Source: an uncultured Mesorhizobium sp.
Lineage (GTDB): Bacteria > Pseudomonadota > Alphaproteobacteria > Rhizobiales > Rhizobiaceae
Length of the DNA: 9,326 nucleotides
NCBI GenBank assembly: GCA_950071955.1
Contig: CATMOC010000112.1
Location: 1 to 9,326 of the forward strand
Reading direction: 5' to 3'
Shown here: positions 1-6,211 of the stretch, one piece after another
How the letters are laid out: each line of letters starts with the position of its first letter
Numbering within the stretch: position 1 is the first letter of the stretch
Position numbers and translations under genes: made by a program
The notes under the pieces: generated by a model
What the model saw: only the letters and a program-made list of their open reading frames with translations
What the model was told of the DNA's origin: nothing
Databases searched by the model: none

Positions 1-1
1 C

Positions 2-835
2 GGCCGGGACGTGCCGACCATCGTCGACCTGATGCCGTCGGGGCGGTTCCTGATGGAAGAGTTCTTCTATGCCGGCGGCCTGCCTGTCGTCATGAAGATG
101 CTGCTCGACGGCGGCAAGCTGAATGGCGATGCGCTCACCGTCTCGGGGAGGCCGGTCGCAGAGGAGATCGCGGAGGTACACAACTGGAACGAGGAGGTGA
201 TCCGCCCGGTGGCGCGCGCACTCACCCCGCAGGGCGGCATCGCCGTGCTGCGCGGCAATCTCGCGCCCAATGGCGCGGTGATAAAGCCCTCGGCCGCGAG
301 CCCGCATCTCATGAAACATCGCGGCCGGGCGGTCGTGTTCGAGGACATCGACCACTACAAGGCGCGCATCGAGGACGAAAACCTCGACATCGACGAGAAC
401 TGCGTGATGGTGCTCAAGAACTGCGGCCCGCGCGGCTATCCCGGCATGGCGGAGGTCGGCAACATGGGCCTCCCGCCGAAGGTCCTGAGGAAAGGCATCA
501 CCGACATGGTCCGCATCTCCGACGCGCGCATGTCGGGCACGGCCTACGGGACGGTGATCCTGCACACGGCGCCGGAAGCGGCGATCGGCGGGCCGCTGGC
601 GATCGTGGAAGACGGCGACATGATCGAGGTCGACGTCGAGGCGCGGCGCCTCCATCTCGACGTGCCACAGGAGACGATCACGGCGCGCCTCGCCGCCTGG
701 ACGCCTCCCGTTGCGGAACCCGGGAGCGGCTATGCTCGGCTCTTCCACCTCCACGTCGGCGGAGCCGACACCGGTGCGGATTTCGACTTCCTCATCGGCC
801 AGCGCGGACATGCGGTGCCCCGTGAAAGCCACTGA
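2..835 (+). CDS. L-arabinonate dehydratase (IlvD/Edd family), C-terminal part, 5' end outside window
   Basis: This is the last ~277 residues of an IlvD/Edd-family Fe-S sugar-acid dehydratase. The reading frame is open back to the window edge and family members are about 575-600 residues, so roughly half is missing, including the N-terminal cysteines that hold the Fe-S cluster. Seen: PSGRFLMEEFFYAGG, the LRGNLAPNGAVIKP block, the GPRGYPGMAEVGNM glycine-rich loop, and SDARMSGTAYG, whose serine (codon 533-535) aligns with the catalytic serine of the family. The GNL...GAVIKP and ...APEAAIGGPLA pattern resembles the Azospirillum brasilense type of L-arabinonate dehydratase more than the Caulobacter xylonate type. 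The expected reaction is L-arabinonate to 2-keto-3-deoxy-L-arabinonate. The C-terminus looks intact (TGA at 833-835), and its end overlaps the next gene. Other pentonate or hexonate substrates remain possible. An internal GTG at 11 is not the start. Confidence 0.87.
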   Translation, partial: GRDVPTIVDLMPSGRFLMEEFFYAGGLPVVMKMLLDGGKLNGDALTVSGRPVAEEIAEVHNWNEEVIRPVARALTPQGGIAVLRGNLAPNGAVIKPSAASPHLMKHRGRAVVFEDIDHYKARIEDENLDIDENCVMVLKNCGPRGYPGMAEVGNMGLPPKVLRKGITDMVRISDARMSGTAYGTVILHTAPEAAIGGPLAIVEDGDMIEVDVEARRLHLDVPQETITARLAAWTPPVAEPGSGYARLFHLHVGGADTGADFDFLIGQRGHAVPRESH

Positions 836-1760
836 ACCCACACGGATCGCCATCGTCGGTCTGGGCAAGATCGCGCATGACCAGCACATCCCGTCGATCG
901 GCCGCAATCGCGTCTTTACGCTCGCGGCGACCGTCAGCCGGGGATCGAGCCTGCCGGGGTTCGACCACTACGCCAGGCTTGGCGACCTGCTGAGCGCGCG
1001 GCCGGACGTGAAGGCGGTGGCGCTGTGCGTGCCGCCGCAGGTGCGGTTCGGCATGGCCTGGGAGGCGCTGCAGGCGGGACGCGACGTGCTGCTCGAAAAG
1101 CCGCCCGGGGCGACCGTCGCCGAGGTGTACGCGCTCGCCGACCTCGCCCGCGCAAGAGGGCGGACGCTCTTCGCCACCTGGCATTCTCGCTTCGCGCCGG
1201 CGGTCGCCCCAGCGAAGGACTGGCTCGCGCAGCGGGAGGTGAAGACCGCGCGGATCGTCTGGCGCGAGGACGTGCGCAAGTGGCATCCCGGCCAGGCCTG
1301 GATCTGGCAGGCCGGGGGGATGGGAGTCTTCGACCCGGGCATCAACGCGCTGTCGATTCTGACCGAGATCATGCCGCGTCCGGTGCACCTGACTTCCGCC
1401 GAGCTGGAGTTTCCCGAAAACTGCGAGACGCCGATCGCGGCGCGGCTTGCGTTCGAGGACACGCAGGGCTCGGCCGTCACAGCCGATTTCGACTTCCGCC
1501 AGACCGGTCCGCAGACCTGGGACATTTCCGTCGAGACCGCGGAGGGGTCGCTGAAGCTCTCGGCCGGGGGAGCGAGAATGGAAATCGACGGCCGGCCGGT
1601 CGACCAGCCGGCCGAAGCCGAGTATGACGGCATCTACGCCCGCTTCGCCGAGCTTCTCGCCGCGGGCGAGAGCGACGTGGACGCATCTCCGCTGGTCCAT
1701 GTCGCCGATGCCTTCATGCTGGGACGGCGCATCGTGACGGACCCGTTCCACGACGAGTAG
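810..1760 (+). CDS. L-arabinose/D-galactose 1-dehydrogenase, Gfo/Idh/MocA family
   Basis: A 316-residue NAD(P)-dependent aldose 1-dehydrogenase, the first oxidative step giving the sugar lactone. Seen, counting from the ATG at 810: the Rossmann motif GLGKIA (17-22) followed by HDQHIPSI, EKPPG (96-100) with the catalytic lysine at 97, then FATWHSRFA, WREDVRKWHPGQAWIW and GVFDPGINALSI, with Asp175 and Asn179 in the DxxxN position used by this family. These blocks closely match what I recall of Azospirillum brasilense AraA and rhizobial D-galactose 1-dehydrogenases; the two activities cannot be told apart here. The start is uncertain. ATG 810 overlaps the dehydratase by 26 bases and GTG 822 overlaps it by 14; neither has a good Shine-Dalgarno sequence, which suggests translational coupling. 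The TTG at 711 would add residues unlike the family. The neighbouring genes support the L-arabinose role. Confidence 0.88.
   Translation: MRCPVKATEPTRIAIVGLGKIAHDQHIPSIGRNRVFTLAATVSRGSSLPGFDHYARLGDLLSARPDVKAVALCVPPQVRFGMAWEALQAGRDVLLEKPPGATVAEVYALADLARARGRTLFATWHSRFAPAVAPAKDWLAQREVKTARIVWREDVRKWHPGQAWIWQAGGMGVFDPGINALSILTEIMPRPVHLTSAELEFPENCETPIAARLAFEDTQGSAVTADFDFRQTGPQTWDISVETAEGSLKLSAGGARMEIDGRPVDQPAEAEYDGIYARFAELLAAGESDVDASPLVHVADAFMLGRRIVTDPFHDE
1589..1614. repeat. 26-bp imperfect palindrome inside the dehydrogenase gene
   Basis: The centre is GGTCGACC (1598-1605). One mismatched pair (1597/1606) follows on each side, then 8 more complementary bases on each arm (1589-1596 with 1607-1614). 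It encodes part of the stretch DGRPVDQPAE, so it may simply reflect Gly/Arg/Pro codons in GC-rich DNA. Confidence 0.5.
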
Positions 1761-1801
1761 CCGCGCGCGAAGCGGCCGGACAAGCCCACGAAAGGAATAT
1801 C

Positions 1802-3328
1802 ATGACCGACAGCTATCAGCCGGGCGGCAAGCACCTCATTGGCGGCGAGTGGGTCGCGGGCGACGCCACATTCCAGTCGCAGCCGGCATCGGGCGCGCCG
1901 CACAGCTTCGCCGCCGGGACGGCCGCGCATGTCGATCGCGCGGCGAAGGCCGCCGAGGAGGCGTTCTGGTCCTACGGCTATTCTTCGCGCGCCGATCGCG
2001 CCGCCTTCCTGAACGCCATCGCCGACGCCATCGAGGCACGCGGGGCGCAGATCACCGAAATCGGCAGTTCCGAAACCGGCCTGCCCGCCGCGCGGCTCGA
2101 GGGCGAGCGTGGCCGCACGACGGGCCAGCTGCGGCTGTTCGCCAGCCACATCGAGAAGGGCGACTATCTCGACCGGCGCCACGACGCTGCCTTACCGGAT
2201 CGCAAGCCGGCGCCGCGCCCGGAAATCCGCCTCGTCCAGCGTCCGATCGGTCCCGTCGGCGTGTTCGGTGCGTCGAACTTCCCGCTCGCCTTCTCCACCG
2301 CGGGCGGCGACACGGCCTCCGCGCTGGCAGCCGGCTGTCCGGTGGTGGTCAAGGGTCACCCCGGCCATCCCGGCACGGCCGAGATTGTCGCGGAAGCGAT
2401 TCTCGAAGCGATCGGCAAATGCGGCGTGCATCCGGGCGTCTTCTCGCTCGTGCAGTCGAATTCCCGCGAGGCCGGCGAGGCGCTGGTCCAGCATCCGCTC
2501 ATCAAGGCGGTGGGCTTCACCGGGTCGCTGAAGGGCGGCCGCGCGCTCTACGATCTCGCCTGCGCGCGCCCGGAACCGATCCCCTTCTTCGGCGAACTCG
2601 GCTCGGTCAATCCGATGTTCCTGTTGCCGGAGGCGCTGAAGGCGCGCGGCGGCGACATCGCCTCGGGCTGGGCCGGCTCGCTGACCATGGGCGCGGGCCA
2701 GTTCTGCACCAATCCCGGCGTCGGCATCATCATCGAAGGCGCGGAGGCGGACGCCTTCGAGGCGACCGCGTCCGAAGCGCTCGGCAAGATGGCGGCGCAA
2801 GTCATGCTGTCTGACGGCATCGCTGGAGCCTTCCGGACCGGGCAGTGCCGCGTGCGCGACACGGACGGCGTGCGCGAACTGGTGGCCGTCGATGCGGAAG
2901 GCCGCAATGCCGGGCCCTGGCTCTACGCGGTCCCGGGCGAGACGTTCCTCGCGAATCCCTCGCTTGCGGAAGAGGTGTTCGGTCCGCTCGGCATCCTCGT
3001 GCGCGCCAGCGACGAGGACGAGATGATCGAAGTGGCGCGCGGGCTGGAAGGCCAGCTCACCTGCTCGCTGCATCTCGACGATGGCGATCTGCCGCTGGCT
3101 TCCCGGCTGATGCCCGTTCTGGAGCGCAAGGCCGGACGCCTGCTCGCCAACGGCTTCCCGACCGGCGTCGAGGTGGTCGATTCCATGATGCATGGCGGGC
3201 CGTACCCTGCGAGCACCAACGTCTCGACGACGTCGGTCGGCACGCTGGCGATCCGCCGCTTCCTGCGGCCGGTGGCCTACCAGAACATGCCGGAGGCGCT
3301 GCTACCGCTGGACCTGCGGGAGCGGTAG
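1802..3328 (+). CDS. alpha-ketoglutarate semialdehyde dehydrogenase (2,5-dioxovalerate dehydrogenase)
   Basis: A 508-residue aldehyde dehydrogenase that would oxidise 2-oxoglutarate semialdehyde to 2-oxoglutarate, the last step of non-phosphorylating pentose and aldarate degradation. Seen: FGASNFP with the active-site Asn159, VVKGHPGHP with the cofactor-binding Lys184, GFTGSLKGG (the NAD(P)-fold GSxxxG), FFGELGS with Glu265, and GAGQFCTNPG with the nucleophile Cys302. The VKGHPGHPGTAE and FFGELGSVNP forms and the C-terminal YPASTNVSTTSVGTLAIRRF are characteristic of this subgroup (type III KGSADH) rather than general aldehyde or betaine aldehyde dehydrogenases. The ATG at 1802 is preceded by AAAGGAA (1791-1797) at good spacing. 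It starts 41 bp after the sugar dehydrogenase and probably shares its transcript. Length is normal for the family. NAD versus NADP preference cannot be read from the sequence. Confidence 0.9.
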   Translation: MTDSYQPGGKHLIGGEWVAGDATFQSQPASGAPHSFAAGTAAHVDRAAKAAEEAFWSYGYSSRADRAAFLNAIADAIEARGAQITEIGSSETGLPAARLEGERGRTTGQLRLFASHIEKGDYLDRRHDAALPDRKPAPRPEIRLVQRPIGPVGVFGASNFPLAFSTAGGDTASALAAGCPVVVKGHPGHPGTAEIVAEAILEAIGKCGVHPGVFSLVQSNSREAGEALVQHPLIKAVGFTGSLKGGRALYDLACARPEPIPFFGELGSVNPMFLLPEALKARGGDIASGWAGSLTMGAGQFCTNPGVGIIIEGAEADAFEATASEALGKMAAQVMLSDGIAGAFRTGQCRVRDTDGVRELVAVDAEGRNAGPWLYAVPGETFLANPSLAEEVFGPLGILVRASDEDEMIEVARGLEGQLTCSLHLDDGDLPLASRLMPVLERKAGRLLANGFPTGVEVVDSMMHGGPYPASTNVSTTSVGTLAIRRFLRPVAYQNMPEALLPLDLRER

Positions 3329-3329
3329 C
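3301..3329 (+). terminator. stem-loop over the stop codon of the semialdehyde dehydrogenase gene
   Basis: GCTACCGCT (3301-3309) and AGCGGTAGC (3321-3329) are perfect 9-bp inverted repeats with an 11-base loop. The stem covers the TAG stop (3326-3328). No T-run follows, so it is not a standard intrinsic terminator; it may be a 3' end or RNA-stability hairpin at the end of the operon. Confidence 0.4.
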
Positions 3330-3330
3330 A

Positions 3331-3355
3331 TCGCGCGCGCCTGGCGGCTGCGCGA
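3331..3355. terminator. short hairpin between convergent genes
   Basis: TCGCGC (3331-3336) pairs with GCGCGA (3350-3355), filling almost the whole 28-bp gap between the convergent semialdehyde dehydrogenase and epimerase genes. It could act on either strand, but there is no T-run and the stem is only 6 bp, so this is weak. It lies directly next to the 9-bp stem at 3301-3329. Confidence 0.25.
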
Positions 3356-3356
3356 C

Positions 3357-4304
3357 TCAATCCGGCGTCCCGCTTTCGAAACAATAGCGCACCCGGCAGG
3401 TGTCCTCGCGGCCTGCCGGGAGCAGCCGGATCGACGGCTTTTCCGTGATGTCGCCCGAAAAACCCTCGGGGTCGCCATGGCCGGTCCAGCTCTCGACCGA
3501 GAGGAAGGGCGCGCCGGGCCGGGTCCACAGGGCGAGATGGGGAAAACCCTCCGTCTCGATCTGGATCGCGGAACCGTCCGGCGAGCGGAAGCGCAGGCCG
3601 CCGCTGCGCACATCCAGGAAGCAGAGCGCCTCGTTGGCGAGAAGCTCGTCCGTCAGCGGCAGGTCCCGCCCGTCGAGCGGCACTGGCCGGGTCGTCGACC
3701 TGAATAAGCCGCGCGGCGAGATCTCCGGCACGAAAAGCTCCTCCACCTCGTCGAACTCGATGCCGTGCCCGGCGCGGGACGTCGCGGAAAAGGGCCAGCG
3801 GAAGCCGGGATGGATGCCGATCGCGAAGGGAAGCGGGCGTGTGTCGGTGTTCCGGACCGAGAACGCGGCTTCGAGCGCGCTTTCGTGCAATCGGTAGCGG
3901 ACGGAGAGTTCGAAGCGGAACGGATAGCAGGCCAGCGTCTGTGCGCTTTCGGTTAGCCGCAGCAGCGCCGAACTCTCGTCATGCTCGACCAACCGGAAGT
4001 CGAGCGACGAGGCGAAGCCGTGAACGCCCATCGGATAGGGTTCGCCGTCGACCCGGACATGGCCGTCGTTCGACCAGCCGACCAAGGGGAAGAGGATCGG
4101 GGATACGGCGCCCCAGAACCGGGCGTCCGGCTGCCACATCAGTTCGCGGGCGACCACGCTCCACTCCCGAATCTCCGCCCCGCGCAAGGCGATGCGCGCG
4201 CGGTCGTTCCGGCTTTTCAGTTCGATGACGTCGTCCGCCAATCGGGGAATTCCCTTGCGATGCATCGTCATGGTCCGCGGTCGCCGATCGGCGACGGGGC
4301 ACAT
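3357..4304 (-). CDS. aldose 1-epimerase family protein (LacX-like)
   Basis: A beta-sandwich mutarotase-fold protein of 315 residues, predicted to interconvert alpha and beta anomers of a free sugar or sugar phosphate. Seen, counting from the ATG at 4304: the opening strand IELKSRNDRARIALRGAEI, YPMGVHGFA with His95, FAIGIHPGFRWP with His165, and PFLSVESWTG with Glu271. The two histidines and the glutamate are the catalytic set of galactose mutarotase and its relatives. LFPLVGWSNDG is typical of the LacX branch. The ATG at 4304 has GAAGG 6 bases upstream on this strand; ATGs at 4271 and 4265 fit the family N-terminus as well and may be the true start, while a TTG at 4319 is less likely. It converges on the pentose operon and could supply the anomer used by the 1-dehydrogenase. 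It may also be co-transcribed with the CBS-BON gene 63 bp upstream. The substrate is unknown. Confidence 0.82.
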   Translation of the reverse strand: MCPVADRRPRTMTMHRKGIPRLADDVIELKSRNDRARIALRGAEIREWSVVARELMWQPDARFWGAVSPILFPLVGWSNDGHVRVDGEPYPMGVHGFASSLDFRLVEHDESSALLRLTESAQTLACYPFRFELSVRYRLHESALEAAFSVRNTDTRPLPFAIGIHPGFRWPFSATSRAGHGIEFDEVEELFVPEISPRGLFRSTTRPVPLDGRDLPLTDELLANEALCFLDVRSGGLRFRSPDGSAIQIETEGFPHLALWTRPGAPFLSVESWTGHGDPEGFSGDITEKPSIRLLPAGREDTCRVRYCFESGTPD

Positions 4305-4367
4305 GACACACCTTCGCAACCCTGCACCGGAAAACCGGCAGCGTCGAGGACCGGGGGCTATTCCGGA

Positions 4368-5060
4368 TCAGATGCCGGCGCTGACGAAGGGCACGACGCT
4401 GAGGTTGTCGGTGACCTTCGTCACTCCGCGCGTGTTCTCCGCGGCGACCACGACGGCCCGGCGCACCGGTTCGTCGCTGACACTGCCGCGAAGATGGACC
4501 TCGCCGTTCTTCACGTCGACGTCCACCATGGCAAGCGGGTTCCAGCGCTGCGCCTCGATCTCGCCGAGGATGCTGCGGCGGATGGCCAGGTCGTCCGCCG
4601 GCCCGGCCGTGTTCTCTTCGATGCGGTGGGAGAGTGCGACGAGGAAGTTCGCGCGGCTGATGATGCCCACGATCTTGCCCTCGCGCACCACGGGCAGCCT
4701 CTTGAATCCCTTGCGCTCCATGAGTGAGATGACCTCGTCCAGCGGCGTCTCGGGACCGACCGTGACGACGTCGGTCGACATCACGTCGCTCACCTTCCTC
4801 GTACGCGCGCGGACGTACTCGTCCGCTGATGCCTGAGGGCTGAGCCACAGTTCGACCCAACCCGGACGATGCTTCTCGGTTCCGATCTCCGCCCGGCGCA
4901 AAAGGTCTCGCTCGGTGACGATGCCGGCCAGCTTGCCGGCCGCGTCGACCACCGGAAGCCCGCTGACGCGATGCTCCAGCATGGTCCTTGCCGCATGCGC
5001 GACGGTCGCGTCGATCCGTACGGTCGCGGCACCGGCCGTCATGATGTCGCCTGCCTTCAT
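4368..5060 (-). CDS. CBS-CBS-BON domain protein
   Basis: A 230-residue soluble protein. CBS domain 1 spans about residues 1-57 (MKAGDIMTAGAATVR, then VSGLPVVDAAGKLAGIVTERDLL). CBS domain 2 spans about 91-145 (VSDVMSTDVVTV, then FKRLPVVREGKIVGIISRANFL). A C-terminal BON domain spans about 158-226 (IRRSILGEIEAQRW, VKNGEVHLRGSV, ARGVTKV-like end). CBS pairs usually bind adenine nucleotides and act as energy-state sensors; BON domains are thought to bind membranes or lipids. I see no signal peptide or membrane segment. The ligand and partner are unknown. The ATG at 5060 is fixed by a strong GAGGAGA 7-8 bases upstream. An FNR/FixK-type box 101 bp upstream suggests induction under low oxygen; CBS proteins of this general kind are often found in oxygen-limitation regulons of proteobacteria. 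It is divergent from the phosphofructokinase gene. Confidence 0.88.
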   Translation of the reverse strand: MKAGDIMTAGAATVRIDATVAHAARTMLEHRVSGLPVVDAAGKLAGIVTERDLLRRAEIGTEKHRPGWVELWLSPQASADEYVRARTRKVSDVMSTDVVTVGPETPLDEVISLMERKGFKRLPVVREGKIVGIISRANFLVALSHRIEENTAGPADDLAIRRSILGEIEAQRWNPLAMVDVDVKNGEVHLRGSVSDEPVRRAVVVAAENTRGVTKVTDNLSVVPFVSAGI

Positions 5061-5067
5061 GGGAATG

Positions 5068-5074
5068 TCTCCTC
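5068..5074 (-). promoter_or_regulatory. Shine-Dalgarno sequence of the CBS-BON gene
   Basis: GAGGAGA on the minus strand, with 7 bases between it and the ATG at 5060. It decides the start against the in-frame TTG at 5168, which lies inside the FNR-type box and would place family-unlike residues at the N-terminus. Confidence 0.75.
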
Positions 5075-5126
5075 GAACGGATTGCGGGGCGGCTCTCGAT
5101 CGCGCCTTCTCGATCATGCCGACGAC

Positions 5127-5132
5127 ATTTAC
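5127..5132 (-). promoter_or_regulatory. candidate -10 element for the CBS-BON gene
   Basis: GTAAAT on the minus strand matches TATAAT at 3 of 6 bases. If the transcript starts near 5120, this hexamer lies at -12 to -7 and the centre of the FNR-type box (5161.5) lies at -41.5, the classic class II activator position. This is inference from spacing. Confidence 0.35.
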
Positions 5133-5154
5133 CGTCGGCGGAAGCGGCCGGGCA

Positions 5155-5168
5155 TTGATCCGCGTCAA
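5155..5168. promoter_or_regulatory. FNR/FixK-type operator (anaerobox)
   Basis: TTGATCCGCGTCAA matches the TTGAT-N4-ATCAA consensus of FNR, Anr and FixK proteins at 9 of 10 specified bases. It lies in the 217-bp divergent intergenic region, about 101 bp from the CBS-BON start and about 117 bp from the PfkB start. For the CBS-BON gene the spacing to a candidate -10 fits class II activation. For pfkB no -10 is seen at that spacing; a weak TATGGC at 5222-5227 would place the box near -72, a class I position. The CRP/FNR family is large, so the binding protein could be FNR, FixK or an NNR-like regulator. Confidence 0.7.
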
Positions 5169-5175
5169 GCGGATC
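5157..5175. repeat. 7-bp inverted repeat overlapping the FNR-type box
   Basis: GATCCGC (5157-5163) and GCGGATC (5169-5175) are perfect inverted repeats around the 5-base GTCAA. The element shares 12 bases with the FNR-type box but has a different centre (5166), so it may be a second operator or a by-product of the first. Confidence 0.5.
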
Positions 5176-5277
5176 GGCTAGGCCTCACGCGCGTTGCCGC
5201 CAGAGCGTCGCAATGGGATCGTATGGCCCACGACACCCGTACAGTCGTCCAGCGAACTCGATCCAGCAGGAAATCCG

Positions 5278-6204
5278 ATGCCGCAAGTCCTGACCCTGAC
5301 CCTCAACCCGACGATCGACGTATCGGGGGAGGCCGAAGCCGTCCGGCCGATCCGCAAGATCAGGACGACCCGGACACGTTTCGATCCCGGCGGTGGCGGG
5401 ATCAACGTCGCCCGCGTGGTCTCGGTGCTCGGCGGAGACGCCGAGGCCGTCTATCTCGGCGGCGGCGAGGTGGGCCAGATCCTCGACCGGCTTCTGAAGG
5501 AAAAAGGCATCCGGACCCACAAGATCGCGATCGACGGCCAGACGCGGCTGGGTTTCATCGTGCACGAGCAGAGCACCGGCCTCGAATACCGCTTCGTGCC
5601 GGAAGGCGCGCCCGTCCCGGCCGCCAGCCTGCGGCAGGCCTTCGACTACGTGCGGTCGCATGCGGCGGAGTATGTGGTGGGAAGCGGCAGCCTACCGGAA
5701 GGTACGCCCGAGGACTTCTATGCCGAACTGGCCGCGGACGTGGCGGCGCGGGGCGGGCGGTTCCTGCTCGACACCTCGGGGCCGGCGCTCCGTGCGACGC
5801 TGGAACGGGCAAAGGTCTTCCTGGCCAAGCCGAGCCTCGGCGAACTCGAGCAGGTCGCCGGCCGCAAGCTTGACGCCGACAGCGCAGGTGAGGCCGCGGC
5901 CGAGATCGTCGCGCGCGGCGCGGCCGAGCTGGTGGCGGTCACGCTGGGGGCCGACGGAGCGATCCTCGCCTCGCGCAAGGGGATCGTGAGGCTACCGACC
6001 ATCCCCGTGCGTGTCCGCTCGGCGACCGGGGCGGGCGACAGTTTCCTCGCCGCAATGGCCTGCGCCTTAATGGAGGGGCGTTCGGAGGAAGAAGCCTTCC
6101 GGTTCGGCATCGCCGCGGGTGCGGCGGCGGCCATGACGCCGGGGACGGAGCTTTGCCGGCGGCAGGACGTCTTCGATCTCTACGAGCGCTGCAAGGCGCT
6201 CTGA
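5278..6204 (+). CDS. pfkB: 6-phosphofructokinase of the PfkB (ribokinase) family
   Basis: A 308-residue hexose-phosphate kinase of the 1-phosphofructokinase/PfkB subfamily, expected to convert fructose 6-phosphate and ATP to fructose 1,6-bisphosphate. Seen: TLTLNPTIDVS at the N-terminus, FDPGGGGINVARVVSVLGG (sugar-binding and PfkB signature 1), the EYRFVPEGAP loop shared with E. coli Pfk-2, GSLPEGTPEDFY, FLAKPSLGELEQ, and signature 2 ATGAGDSFLAAMA with catalytic Asp254, followed by FGIAAGAAAAMTPGTELC as in Pfk-2. The ATG at 5278 has AGGA (5268-5271) 6 bases upstream; a TTG extension to 5194 has no support. Related enzymes use fructose 1-phosphate or tagatose 6-phosphate, but no PTS or tagatose gene is nearby. 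The divergent CBS-BON gene and the shared FNR-type box suggest a role in fermentative or low-oxygen sugar flux. Confidence 0.87.
   Translation: MPQVLTLTLNPTIDVSGEAEAVRPIRKIRTTRTRFDPGGGGINVARVVSVLGGDAEAVYLGGGEVGQILDRLLKEKGIRTHKIAIDGQTRLGFIVHEQSTGLEYRFVPEGAPVPAASLRQAFDYVRSHAAEYVVGSGSLPEGTPEDFYAELAADVAARGGRFLLDTSGPALRATLERAKVFLAKPSLGELEQVAGRKLDADSAGEAAAEIVARGAAELVAVTLGADGAILASRKGIVRLPTIPVRVRSATGAGDSFLAAMACALMEGRSEEEAFRFGIAAGAAAAMTPGTELCRRQDVFDLYERCKAL
6184..6201 (+). terminator. GNRA-loop hairpin at the 3' end of pfkB
   Basis: GAGCGCT (6184-6190) and GGCGCTC (6195-6201) pair over 7 bp, one of them a G-T wobble, closing a GCAA tetraloop just before the TGA stop. A third arm, GAGCGC at 6203-6208, could pair with the same GCGCTC and disrupt this hairpin. 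There is no T-run. Convergent pfkB and the exonuclease gene are only 7 bp apart, so any terminator must lie in coding sequence. Confidence 0.35.
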
Positions 6205-6211
6205 GCGCGCG

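Noticed and set aside
711..809. TTG start giving 33 extra residues on the sugar dehydrogenase
   Set aside because: The extra residues are Ser/Thr-rich translation of the dehydratase 3' end in another frame; the family begins just before the GLGKIA motif.
792..1751. Long minus-strand open frame (319 codons) opposite the sugar dehydrogenase
   Set aside because: It is antisense to a well-recognised gene, rich in Arg, Gly and Pro as expected of shadow frames in GC-rich DNA, and matches no family I know.
2192..3193. Minus-strand open frame (333 codons) opposite the semialdehyde dehydrogenase
   Set aside because: Shadow frame: composition is driven by the third-codon GC bias of the real gene, and no domain motif is visible.
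4327..4366. CCGGAA (4327-4332) and TTCCGG (4361-4366) inverted repeat between the CBS-BON and epimerase genes
   Set aside because: Only 6 bp with a 28-base loop and no T-run; too weak to call a terminator.
5194..5277. TTG start extending the PfkB protein by 28 residues
   Set aside because: The ATG at 5278 has a good Shine-Dalgarno sequence and gives the standard TLTLNP N-terminus; the extension would also lie in the divergent promoter.
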